Below are positions 1 through 7,990 of a stretch of 64,000 bases of DNA, one piece after another. Source of the stretch: Firmicutes bacterium ASF500. Its GTDB lineage: Bacteria > Bacillota > Clostridia > Oscillospirales > Oscillospiraceae. Each line of letters starts with the position of its first letter. Position 1 is the stretch's first letter. A program made the translations under genes and the position numbers. The stretch spans positions 3,596,001-3,660,000 of the forward strand of contig CP097573.1 in the NCBI GenBank assembly GCA_000492175.2, written 5' to 3'. The notes beneath the pieces are model-generated. The model was given only the letters and a program-made list of their open reading frames with translations. It did not search any database and was not told the DNA's origin.

Positions 1-1
1 T

Positions 2-361
2 CAGCAGCTCGTCAAGGAGATGTGTCCGCGGGACAACTGCCGTACCCAAAACGAGTTTATCGAGAGGGCCATCCGGTTCTACGCCGGGTACGTCTCCGGT
101 CAGGAGGCCACCGCCTACCTGCCGCCCGCACTGGCCTCCGTCCTGCGCGGCACTGTGCAGGACACGGAGAACCGCATCTGCCGTCTGCTCTTCAAGCTGG
201 CGGTGGAGCTGGACATGGTGATGAACGTGCTGGCGGCGGGGATGGAGATCAGCGACGACGCGCTCCGCAGTCTCCGTGGCCGGTGCGTCCAGAACGTGAA
301 GAAGACCAGCGGCAGCATCACGCTGGACAAGGCGGTGGAGTACCAGCGGGGCGGCGTGTGA
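2..361 (+). CDS. Mobilisation accessory protein, ribbon-helix-helix-like (5' end cut by window)
   Basis: The reading frame is open to the left edge, and codons before the first ATG (position 20) read QQLVKE, so the true start probably lies outside the window. The segment NEFIERAIRFYAGYV resembles the first helix of ribbon-helix-helix DNA-binding proteins of the MobC/CopG kind. It ends 20 bases before the relaxase gene on the same strand, the usual place for a relaxosome accessory protein that helps the relaxase recognise oriT. The rest, about 90 residues, is helical and has no motif I recognise. The assignment rests on the short N-terminal match and on position, so it is moderate. Confidence 0.55.
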   Translation, partial: QQLVKEMCPRDNCRTQNEFIERAIRFYAGYVSGQEATAYLPPALASVLRGTVQDTENRICRLLFKLAVELDMVMNVLAAGMEISDDALRSLRGRCVQNVKKTSGSITLDKAVEYQRGGV

Positions 362-381
362 CAGAAAGGCGGTGACGCTCC

Positions 382-2748
382 ATGCCCCGGATCATTTTCA
401 AGTGCCCCTACATCAAACCGGGGACAGAGAGAGCCGCCGCACACCTGAACAACTACGTCCGCTACGTCGCTACCCGTGACGGTACGGATCTCCTCAAGCC
501 GGACAAGGCCGGCCAGCCTGCCACAAAAAAGCAGCGGGCCATGGTGGAGCGGCTCCTCCGGGACTTCCCCATGTGCCGCGGGATGTTCGAGTACGAGGAC
601 TACCAGTCCTCCCCCACCCGTGCCACCGCCTCGGAATTTATCACCAGAGCGATAGAGGACAACTACGATCAGATCGCCAAGCGGGAGAACTACGTCAGCT
701 ACATTGCCCAGCGCCCTCGTGCGGAGCGGCTCGGCGCACATGGTCTGTTCAACGGCACAGGCGATGCGCTGGAGCTGTCCAGAATCGCAGAGGAGGTGGC
801 GAACCACCCCGGCAACGTGTGGCTGCCTATTATCTCCCTGCGCCGGGAGGACGCCGCCCGCCTTGGCTACGACAACGCCAGACAGTGGCAGGCCCTCCTC
901 TCCACCTACGCTCCACAGATTGCGGACACTATGAATATCCCGTGGGAACAGTTTCGGTGGTACGCCTCCTACCACGACGAGGGAGCGCATCCCCACGTCC
1001 ACATGGTCTGCTACAGTATGGACGGTCGCTCAGGATTTTTTGATAAGGGTGGTATCGCCAAAATCAAGGCCGGGCTGGCAAAGAATATCTTCCGCCAGGA
1101 GCTGACGGAGATCTACCGGCAGCAGACCCAGCGCCGGGATGAGCTGGTGCGGCAGTCTGGCGAGGTCATGAAGGAGCTGATCCGGCAGATGCTCTCCGGC
1201 ACGCTGGAGAATCCCCGCATCGAGCAGCTCATGGGCGAACTGGCCCAACGGCTGAAAAGCACCTCCGGCAAAAAACAGTACGGCTACCTCAAGGCGTCGC
1301 TGAAGGCTGTGGTGGATGAGATTGTGGACGAGCTGGCAAAGGACTCCCGTGTCTCCTCCGCCTATGACCTGTGGTATCAGCTGCGGGAAGAAGTGCTGCG
1401 GACGTACCGGGATGACCTTCCAGACCGGCTCCCCCTCTCCCGGCAGACGGAGTTCAAGCGGATAAAGAATGTGGTGGTAGAGGAGGCGGCGCGGCTTGGT
1501 GAGCATACCGAGGTGTTCACGCCGGCGGATATCCAGGAGCCACCCCAGGCCGGCGAGGACGCCGGCCCCGAGCCGGAAGCGGAGTCGGAAGGTTCGGATG
1601 TGCCGGAGGAGGCCAGCGAAGCGCCGCCCGCCGTGGTGTGGAGTGATAGATACAAGCGGGCACGGTCTTTTTTGTACGGAGATGACGAGACGCCCCAGGA
1701 TCACGAGCAAGCCTGCCGCCTCTTCATGGAGGAGGCCCTCGGCGGCAACGCCCTGGCCATGCATGACCTGGGTAGGATGTTTGCGGACGGCACTGGCGTG
1801 GAGGCTGACACGGAGCAGTCCCATGCGTGGTACGCCAAGGCGCTCTCCGCCTTCCATGCCGTGGAGCGGCAGCGCCCCAACCGCTATGTGGAGTACCGCA
1901 TCGGTAAGATGTACGCCGGGGGGCTTGGGACAGAGCAGAATGATAGAGAGGCACTGGTATGGTTTGAGAAAGCAGCCAGGCAGAGAAATCCCTATGCGGA
2001 GTATCAGATGGCAAAGCACATCCTCGCAGATCCCTCTGCCAAGCGGGAGCGGACTCGTCAGGCGGTGGACTGGCTGACCCATGCGGCGGAGGCCGGACTG
2101 GACTGCGCTCAGTACGCCCTCGGAAAGCTGTACCGTGACGGCGGGCCGGTGGCGCAGGATATGACCCAGGCGGTGATCCGGTTCTCCCAGGCAGCCGAGC
2201 GGGGCAATCAGTACGCCATGTACGCCCTGGGCAAGCTGCGTCTGGAGGCAGACGATCCCGCCGCTGCCCGGCGCTGGTTCCGACAGTCCGCCGATCTTGG
2301 AAACCAGTTCGCGCAGTACCAGCTGGGCAAGCTGCTGTTGTGCGGCGATGGCGTGGCAAAGGATACAGCGGGCGCTGTCCGCTGGCTGACGGAGTCGGCG
2401 GAGCAGGGCAATCAGTATGCCCAGTACGCCCTCGGCAAGCTGTACCTGCTGGGAAAGGATGTTCCGCAGGACAGAGAATCCGCCGTCCGCTGGTTTACAC
2501 TGGCGGCGGAACAGGGCAATGAGTACGCCCGCTTTTTCCTCGACCACATGGATGACTCGCCCTCCCTCTTCGCCAGCGCCACCCGGCTCCTCCACCACAT
2601 GGGCCGCATCTTCCAGGAGCAGGCCCCGCCGCCGGGCGGCGGAATCTCCTTTGTGGACAGCAAGCTGAGACGAAAAATCAGAGAGAAGAAAATCGCCATG
2701 GGCCACAAGCCGGACGACCATGAGGAGCAGGTCCAGCAGCTCCGATAA
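382..2748 (+). CDS. MobP3-type relaxase with C-terminal Sel1 repeats
   Basis: This 788-residue protein should nick and covalently bind the transferred strand at oriT. The N-terminal 250 residues match the MobP3/MobL class seen in clostridial mobile elements, with the metal-binding signature HPHVHM near residues 203-208 inside HDEGAHPHVHMVCYS. A helical linker follows, then an acidic hinge (about 390-420), then tandem Sel1/TPR-like repeats from about 430 to 735 with recurring YALGKLY and A.QGN.YA patterns. The Sel1 repeats are probably a protein-contact scaffold. The gene begins with GTGACGCTCCATG spacing behind the accessory gene and ends in front of a strong hairpin. The upstream oriT was not identified. 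Family assignment is confident; the role of the repeats is inference. Confidence 0.9.
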   Translation: MPRIIFKCPYIKPGTERAAAHLNNYVRYVATRDGTDLLKPDKAGQPATKKQRAMVERLLRDFPMCRGMFEYEDYQSSPTRATASEFITRAIEDNYDQIAKRENYVSYIAQRPRAERLGAHGLFNGTGDALELSRIAEEVANHPGNVWLPIISLRREDAARLGYDNARQWQALLSTYAPQIADTMNIPWEQFRWYASYHDEGAHPHVHMVCYSMDGRSGFFDKGGIAKIKAGLAKNIFRQELTEIYRQQTQRRDELVRQSGEVMKELIRQMLSGTLENPRIEQLMGELAQRLKSTSGKKQYGYLKASLKAVVDEIVDELAKDSRVSSAYDLWYQLREEVLRTYRDDLPDRLPLSRQTEFKRIKNVVVEEAARLGEHTEVFTPADIQEPPQAGEDAGPEPEAESEGSDVPEEASEAPPAVVWSDRYKRARSFLYGDDETPQDHEQACRLFMEEALGGNALAMHDLGRMFADGTGVEADTEQSHAWYAKALSAFHAVERQRPNRYVEYRIGKMYAGGLGTEQNDREALVWFEKAARQRNPYAEYQMAKHILADPSAKRERTRQAVDWLTHAAEAGLDCAQYALGKLYRDGGPVAQDMTQAVIRFSQAAERGNQYAMYALGKLRLEADDPAAARRWFRQSADLGNQFAQYQLGKLLLCGDGVAKDTAGAVRWLTESAEQGNQYAQYALGKLYLLGKDVPQDRESAVRWFTLAAEQGNEYARFFLDHMDDSPSLFASATRLLHHMGRIFQEQAPPPGGGISFVDSKLRRKIREKKIAMGHKPDDHEEQVQQLR

Positions 2749-2770
2749 TCGCCGCTCCAGAAGCCACATA

Positions 2771-2806
2771 AAACGAGCTGCCTCCAGGCACGGAGGCAGC
2801 TCGTTT
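2771..2806. terminator. Bidirectional terminator between relaxase and mazF
   Basis: A perfect 15-bp inverted repeat (2771-2785 with 2792-2806, arms AAACGAGCTGCCTCC) sits between the convergent relaxase and mazF genes. The arms end in A and T runs, so it can work in both directions. Confidence 0.8.
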
Positions 2807-2820
2807 CTCATTCGCTCAAA

Positions 2821-3159
2821 TTACCGTATCTCCACGAACCCCATGATCAAATCAACCGCTTCCGCTGTCAGGGGCGCGGGCGCCTTCTCCACAAAGGAAG
2901 CGTTGCGGCTGGTCAGATCCAGCATCCTCGCCTGGTCGCAGAGCACCACCCCGTCAGTCTTCGTTGTGTCATCCAACCGGATGTGAAACGGATGCCCTTT
3001 GTCAGTATGGGTGATAGGACAGACCATCGTCAGGCTGCTGACGCGGTTGAACAGGTTGTTGCTGACCACAAGCGCCGGACGGCGTCCTCTCTGCTCATGG
3101 CCGGCCTGGGGATCGAAGTCCAGATAGACAATGTCCCCCTGCTCAAAAACGGTCACCAC
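2821..3159 (-). CDS. mazF: MazF/PemK-type endoribonuclease toxin
   Basis: A 112-residue protein of normal MazF length. It has the family pattern GDIVYLDFDPQAGHEQRGRRPALVVS at residues 8-33, followed by VCPITH and a late DQARMLDL, the segments that form the RNA-cleaving pocket of MazF (sequence-specific mRNA interferase). It starts with GTG at 3159 or the next GTG at 3156; the latter overlaps the antitoxin stop as GTGA, implying translational coupling. It is transcribed after mazE from one promoter. Inside a mobile element such a pair usually stabilises the element, which is inference here. Confidence 0.9.
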   Translation of the reverse strand: MVTVFEQGDIVYLDFDPQAGHEQRGRRPALVVSNNLFNRVSSLTMVCPITHTDKGHPFHIRLDDTTKTDGVVLCDQARMLDLTSRNASFVEKAPAPLTAEAVDLIMGFVEIR

Positions 3160-3416
3160 ACCTCGTCACCCGCCCTTTTGCCCCAGTCGATCTCCTGCGT
3201 CTCCAGACGGGGAATCTCATCAACAGGCTTGCCATAAAAGGCAACCAGCCGTTCTTCCAATGTGCGGTGTCCGGCTGCGGCTTTCTTGATGTGGATTCCG
3301 TCATCGGCTTGGGTCAGCTCTACCCGGTCATTTTCCCGCAGGCCAAGCGCGTCCAGCAGAGCCTTGGGGATACGCAGACCTTGGCTGTTGCCCCATCTCT
3401 GAATTGTGGCGTACAT
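3153..3416 (-). CDS. mazE: MazE/AbrB-type antitoxin
   Basis: An 87-residue antitoxin. The N-terminal 45 residues (MYATIQRWGNSQGLRIPKAL) are the swapped-hairpin AbrB/MazE DNA-binding fold, with the WGNSQGLRIPK signature. The C-terminal tail, ending IDWGKRAGDEVW, is the part expected to wrap around MazF. I chose ATG at 3416, not GTG at 3425, because AGGAGG lies eight bases ahead of the ATG and would overlap the GTG. It overlaps mazF and probably represses its own promoter just upstream. Confidence 0.9.
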   Translation of the reverse strand: MYATIQRWGNSQGLRIPKALLDALGLRENDRVELTQADDGIHIKKAAAGHRTLEERLVAFYGKPVDEIPRLETQEIDWGKRAGDEVW

Positions 3417-3436
3417 GAGAACCACCTCCTAAAAGC

Positions 3437-3465
3437 AGTATATACAAAGTATAAACAGAAGTCAA
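3437..3465 (-). promoter_or_regulatory. mazEF promoter
   Basis: On the minus strand there is TTGACT (3465-3460), a 17-base spacer and TATACT (3442-3437), followed by AGGAGG and the mazE ATG. This is a near-consensus sigma-A promoter. The AT-rich spacer repeats TATACT and may hold the antitoxin operator. Confidence 0.75.
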
Positions 3466-3500
3466 GTGGATATGTGAGACAATGAAACGAGGTGAAAAAA

Positions 3501-4937
3501 GTGCCCTATATCCATTTTACCGAGGAACAGAAGCTCCGGGCCAGCGAGGTGGATCTGGTAGAGTTCCTACGCCATCAGGGGGAGAAGCTGATCCGCTCCG
3601 GGCCGGAGTACCGTCTGGCCAGTGATCACAGCATCACCGTCCAGGGCAATGAGTGGTACGATCATGCCATAAAGGAAGGCGGCGGCCCCATCTCCTTCGT
3701 CCAGCAGTTCTATAACCTCTCCTACCCAGAGGCCATCACCTGTCTGCTGGGCGGGGAACAGGGAATCGTCTACGCTTCCGCCCAAAAGCAGGAGGAAAAG
3801 CCCAGAAAGGAATTTGCCCTGCCCTCTGCCGGTCAGGAGATGCGGCGGATGTACGCCTATCTGCTCAAACACCGCTTTCTGGACCGGAACGTGGTCAATG
3901 CTTTTGTCCGGGCCGGACTGTTGTATGAGAGCTGTGAGAAATTCAAGGACAGAGAGTACCACAATGCCGTCTTTGTCGGCAAGGACGAGAACGGCGTCCC
4001 GCGCCACGCCCACAAGCGCAGCCTGAACAGCCTCGGCAAGACCTTCCGCATCAACGTGGAAGGCAGCGATCCCCGGTGCAGCTTCCACTACACCGGGACC
4101 AGCAACCGCCTCTATGTCTTTGAGGCGCCCATTGACCTGATGTCCTTCCTCTCCCGCTACCCCCGAGGCTGGCAGGAACACAGCTTCGTGGCCCTGTGTG
4201 GGACCGCGGAACACGCCATGCTCTGGATGCTGGAGCGGAACCCCTGCCTTCGCACCGTCTGTCTCTGCCTGGATCACGACGAGGCGGGCATCGAGGCCAG
4301 CGGACGGCTGGCGGAGATCCTCCATGAACACGGCTATGACGATGTGGGGATGCTCCAGTCCGAACACAAGGACTGGAACGAGGATCTCAAGGCCCGGCGT
4401 GGGCTTCCCGTTCAGGAGGCGGAGGAGCATCCCCAGCTTATTGCCGCTTCGGAGGTCTGCGGCAGGATCGGAGTCTACATGGAGGAGTGTGTCATTCCAG
4501 AACGGGTAGGCCGTGAGCTGACAAATGCGCTCTGCGGATATGAGATGAATCTCCGCAGGGACTACCCGGAGGGAGCCACGACCTGCATCGAGCTGGCCTC
4601 CGCGCTGGCTCTGTACGCCTATGGCTGGGGGCTGCGACAGCTGGGTGAACCACATAGCAGTGAGGAACTGTTGGAGCAACTGCGGAGCTGTATCCATCCC
4701 CACCAGAATCGGAGCGGCCTGAACAGCCGCACCGCTGTGTTGGCGGAACAGGCTCATGCTGTTTTGAAGCTGGCCTCAAAGCCTGGCATCCGCAGTGAGG
4801 CGGAAAAACGACAGCTGACGGAAGGCTGGCTGGAGCTGGCGCTGTCCTGCGCAAAGATATCCGTCAAGTATGAGGCGGACGTTTTGAAACAGCAGCAGAA
4901 ACAGGAACAAGCGGCACTGCAACAAGAAATGGGGTGA
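3501..4937 (+). CDS. DUF3991/TOPRIM domain protein, primase-like
   Basis: The protein has 478 residues from the chosen start. The N-terminal third (about 10-90) is the DUF3991 region often found with a primase zinc-finger-like fold, including GNEWYDHAIKEGGGPISFVQ. The middle holds a TOPRIM-like core with FEAPIDLMSF and, about 50 residues on, CLDHDEAG, giving the E and DxD metal-binding residues. Such proteins travel with MobP3 relaxases and TraG in clostridial elements and may prime or process transferred DNA. I chose GTG at 3501 because GAGGTG lies seven bases upstream and homologues begin MPYI.FTEEQK; a GTG at 3492 is possible. The C-terminal 120 residues are helical and Q-rich. Confidence 0.8.
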   Translation: MPYIHFTEEQKLRASEVDLVEFLRHQGEKLIRSGPEYRLASDHSITVQGNEWYDHAIKEGGGPISFVQQFYNLSYPEAITCLLGGEQGIVYASAQKQEEKPRKEFALPSAGQEMRRMYAYLLKHRFLDRNVVNAFVRAGLLYESCEKFKDREYHNAVFVGKDENGVPRHAHKRSLNSLGKTFRINVEGSDPRCSFHYTGTSNRLYVFEAPIDLMSFLSRYPRGWQEHSFVALCGTAEHAMLWMLERNPCLRTVCLCLDHDEAGIEASGRLAEILHEHGYDDVGMLQSEHKDWNEDLKARRGLPVQEAEEHPQLIAASEVCGRIGVYMEECVIPERVGRELTNALCGYEMNLRRDYPEGATTCIELASALALYAYGWGLRQLGEPHSSEELLEQLRSCIHPHQNRSGLNSRTAVLAEQAHAVLKLASKPGIRSEAEKRQLTEGWLELALSCAKISVKYEADVLKQQQKQEQAALQQEMG

Positions 4938-4941
4938 ATTT

Positions 4942-5250
4942 ATGACGCCGCAGACGATCATGTTAATTTTACTGGCGGGCGGGATGCTTCTGCTCATCGC
5001 CGCCGCCACGCACTTCTCCGGAAGTGGGAATCTGGACAACATCAAGTCCAAGACGGTTGGCGACGGCCAGCATGGAACCGCCCGCTGGGCCAACAAAAAG
5101 GAGATCCAGCAGACCTACCGGCACATCCCCTTCCATGTGAGCGAGTGGCGCTCCGGAAAGAACCTGCCCAAAGCACAGGGGCTGGTGCTGGGCTGTGTGG
5201 GAAAGAAGAATGCCGTCACCGCCCTGGTGGACACGGACGATATCCACTGC
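4942..5250 (+). CDS. TraG/VirD4-like coupling protein, exon 1 (N-terminal 103 residues)
   Basis: This is the first part of a type IV coupling protein, the ATPase that hands the relaxase-DNA complex to the transfer channel. It carries one N-terminal membrane segment (about residues 5-23, IMLILLAGGMLLLIAAAT), then the conserved segment GDGQHGTARWANKKEI, and ends DTDDIHC just before the nucleotide-binding site. At 5251 a group II intron interrupts the codon run. Read without splicing, the frame stops 18 bases inside the intron at 5268. It starts five bases after the TOPRIM gene and is clearly in the same operon. Confidence 0.85.
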
Positions 5251-5981
5251 GTGCGCTTCGTTTCTTGACAATCTGCGTAGAAATACGCAATAAAACAAGA
5301 CAGATTTCGCAAGGAATCTGAACTCTATGCTTGATTGGGCAGGGGCAGTGCCTGCTAACCCCGGTGTGACGGGTAATCAAAACTCTAATACTCCGACGCG
5401 CGCCTATAGTGTCATATGGGACGTACGGAGCTCGGTGAAGAGCGGATACGTGGTCTGAGACGGCCATGCCCGCAGGAGGCTATAAATCGGTCATGTCCAG
5501 TATGTTTTGTTGCAACCGACATATGTCCTGAGTGTACGGCTCGTAAATGTCAGGATGGTAATACAGCCATCCGCCCCCATGCGGGGTACTGCCGCCGTTG
5601 AAATTTGCAATGGTGGAAAACGGCAGAAAACCGAAAAGGTCGAATGTCTTTGGCAGAAGCTCACACCAGCCAAAGATGGCAGTCGGGCTAAAGGGACGGG
5701 CTAAAACCGATATGAAAAGCTAAAGCATAGGGAACGAAGGAACCATGGACGGCACTTCATTCTGTTGAAGTAAGTAAAGTGGCACCTTTGCCGCGCAGGC
5801 AGGAAATGGCCTGCTAATCCATGGGGCAGCAGCCCGTAGTAGCGATGATGTCCGCAATAATAAGGCGGACGGAGCGAAGGGGCATAGTCAGTGTAGATTG
5901 TATGTGAACAGAAAGTCGAGGAAGCCGTAGGCATACCTGACTAAAACCAGAAACACCAATTCCGGAAAGGAGGCGGTGCGT

Positions 5982-7898
5982 ATGGCACAACAATTCGACT
6001 ACCCGAAAACCGAAACCCAACTACGCGAAATCCAGGATAAGCTGTATCAGCACAGCAAGGAGGCTCGTGACGCAGGTGACCGCCCAGCGTTTAAGGGGCT
6101 TCTGGAAATCATGTCAGCAGAAGTAACCATTATCACAGCAATCCACAACATTAAAAGCAACCACGGCAATGAAACTCCCGGTGTGGACTCCAAAACTATG
6201 CGCAATGATTATCTGCATAATCCTTTTTCCTGGGTAGTTAACGATATTCAGAGCGCATTCAGACACTATGAACCACAGAAAATACGCCGGGTGTACATCG
6301 ACAAACCAGGAAAATTCGAAAAGCGTCCGCTGGGTATTCCCACTATACGGGATAGAATCGTACAGGAATGCATGAGAATCGTGCTGGAACCTATTTTTGA
6401 AGCACAGTTCTTTGCCCATTCCTACGGTTTTCGGCCCATGCGGGACGCACCTATGGCATTAGAACGAACAAAAGAACTTGTATTCAACACAGGCTATTAC
6501 TGGATTGTCGAGGGAGACATCAGCAAATGCTTTGACCGCATAGATCACTCTATTCTGCTAAAACGCCTATACCACATGGGCGTGAAGGACAGGCGGGTAC
6601 TGCAAATCATCAAAGCTATGCTGAAAGCCGGGGTTATGGGCGAATGTGAGGTAAATGCGGAAGGAACACCTCAGGGCGGATTGATTAGCCCATTGTTGGC
6701 AAATGTCTATTTGGATATCATGGATGAATGGATTACCAAACAATGGGAATTAAAACACACCCAATATCAATACGCACAGGTACAAAGCCGATACGCCGCT
6801 ATGCGGAAGAGAACGCACCTGATACCAGGCTGTCTTGTCAGATACGCAGACGACTTTGTTATCATCACTGATACCCGCGCCCACGCCGAGAATTGGAAGA
6901 TACGGTTACAAACTTTTCTCCAAAACAAAATGAAACTGACATTATCCCAAGAAAAAACGCTGATAACAGATATCCGAAAGAAACACATCAAATTTTTAGG
7001 TTATGAGTTCAAAATGGTTCGGGGGAAGTCCCGCCGGGGTTACATTCCACGGACGATTCCGGACCGGGACCGACTAAAGCGGAAAGCTGATAAAATCGCG
7101 GAGGACATCAAGAAAATCCCGCGCAATTACAGCCGGGAACAGATGATTGGCGCAATGAACCGCATCAACAGCCAGATTAGAGGGATTATCCAATACTACC
7201 AGTGTTGCACATGGGTAAATATATCCATGCAGAAACACAGCAGGCGGCTGCAACTCACAGCAATGCGTCGACTGAGGCAGTATAAAGGGGAATGGATTCC
7301 GGCAAATGAAGTACAAAATCTTCCCCGTGTCCACCAGAAATATAAGCAAAAGATTCCTTCAATCAAATACCGCGATATTTATGTAGGCTTCACCGCGCTT
7401 ACCTTTTGCAGATGGGAACGCACTCCAGGTAAAAATCAAGCCGAAACACCTTATACTGAAGAAGGCAGACAGATACACTTTGAACGAACGAAGAAAAAGA
7501 AAATCCAGGCTCGGCTTGACGAAATGTATTCGGAGAAAACAGCTCAAATCATTCTCCACGGGAAATGGAACAAGCTCAATAATTTTGAGTTTATCATGAA
7601 CAGGGCTTATGCCCTCAACCGCGACAAGCTTAAATGCCGTGTCTGCGGAGGGTGGCTCATTTCTGGTACTCCATATGCCCATCGCATTAACCCTAATCTC
7701 CCATTGAACAAGGTAAACAGGGTCAACAATCTGGTTTCGCTCCATAAGAAATGCTTTATGGCGGTAAATGACCCCAACTATGATATTAACCAATTTGATG
7801 TAAAAGCTCAAAATAAAATCATCGGTTATAGGGAAAAACTGGTTATTTCACATACACGCAACAATCAATCTGCATTGATGGAGCGCCGTGTGCGGTGA
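5982..7898 (+). CDS. ltrA: Group II intron reverse transcriptase/maturase with HNH-like end
   Basis: A 638-residue protein that should help the intron fold and splice, and copy it into new sites. Reverse transcriptase blocks run from about residue 60 to 350 and include GIPTIRDRIVQ, AHSYGFRP, EGDISKCFDRIDH, GTPQGGLISPLLANVYLD and the catalytic RYADDFVI (about 286-293). A maturase domain follows (FLGYEF, about 345-450). The C-terminus carries an HNH-endonuclease-like zinc module: CRVCGG, then H-R-I-N-P and LHKKC. I chose ATG 5982 because AAAGGAGG lies eight bases before it; GTG 5976 is closer. The stop codon falls inside ribozyme domain V, which is unusual. Confidence 0.92.
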   Translation: MAQQFDYPKTETQLREIQDKLYQHSKEARDAGDRPAFKGLLEIMSAEVTIITAIHNIKSNHGNETPGVDSKTMRNDYLHNPFSWVVNDIQSAFRHYEPQKIRRVYIDKPGKFEKRPLGIPTIRDRIVQECMRIVLEPIFEAQFFAHSYGFRPMRDAPMALERTKELVFNTGYYWIVEGDISKCFDRIDHSILLKRLYHMGVKDRRVLQIIKAMLKAGVMGECEVNAEGTPQGGLISPLLANVYLDIMDEWITKQWELKHTQYQYAQVQSRYAAMRKRTHLIPGCLVRYADDFVIITDTRAHAENWKIRLQTFLQNKMKLTLSQEKTLITDIRKKHIKFLGYEFKMVRGKSRRGYIPRTIPDRDRLKRKADKIAEDIKKIPRNYSREQMIGAMNRINSQIRGIIQYYQCCTWVNISMQKHSRRLQLTAMRRLRQYKGEWIPANEVQNLPRVHQKYKQKIPSIKYRDIYVGFTALTFCRWERTPGKNQAETPYTEEGRQIHFERTKKKKIQARLDEMYSEKTAQIILHGKWNKLNNFEFIMNRAYALNRDKLKCRVCGGWLISGTPYAHRINPNLPLNKVNRVNNLVSLHKKCFMAVNDPNYDINQFDVKAQNKIIGYREKLVISHTRNNQSALMERRVR

Positions 7899-7916
7899 AA
7901 GTCGCATGCACGGTGC
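7881..7916 (+). ncRNA. Group II intron domain V (catalytic hairpin)
   Basis: The segment beginning GAGCGCCGTGTGCGGTGAAA and closing GTCGCATGCACGGTGC folds as the short hairpin with a GAAA-type loop that is the most conserved part of group II introns. It lies 74 bases before the intron 3' end, leaving room for domain VI with its branch-point A near the GGCGGATTACC segment. Confidence 0.85.
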
Positions 7917-7990
7917 GAAGCGGGGGAAAATCCGCTCTGACTGCTGCTCTCTCATGAGGGCAGTAAAAGCGGCGGATTACCTATCGCTAT

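Larger units (their letters stand above)
5251..7990 (+). mobile_element. Group II intron inserted in the coupling-protein gene
   Basis: The 2,740-bp intron begins GTGCG at 5251, fitting the GUGYG 5' consensus, and ends CTATCGCTAT at 7990, fitting the AY 3' consensus. Joining 5250 to 7991 restores an open frame reading DDIHC-LMIGASGVGKT, the expected coupling-protein sequence. Bases 5269-5965 have no gene and must hold ribozyme domains I-III and part of IV. The intron-encoded protein fills 5982-7898, and domains V and VI follow. Exon-binding sites were not mapped. Splicing restores the host gene in principle, so the insertion may be silent. Confidence 0.93.

Noticed and set aside
5345..5350. 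GCAGTG in the intron, complementary to the last six bases of exon 1, as a candidate EBS1
   Set aside because: It lies in a conserved-looking stem near the intron start, closer than EBS1 normally is; six bases can match by chance.
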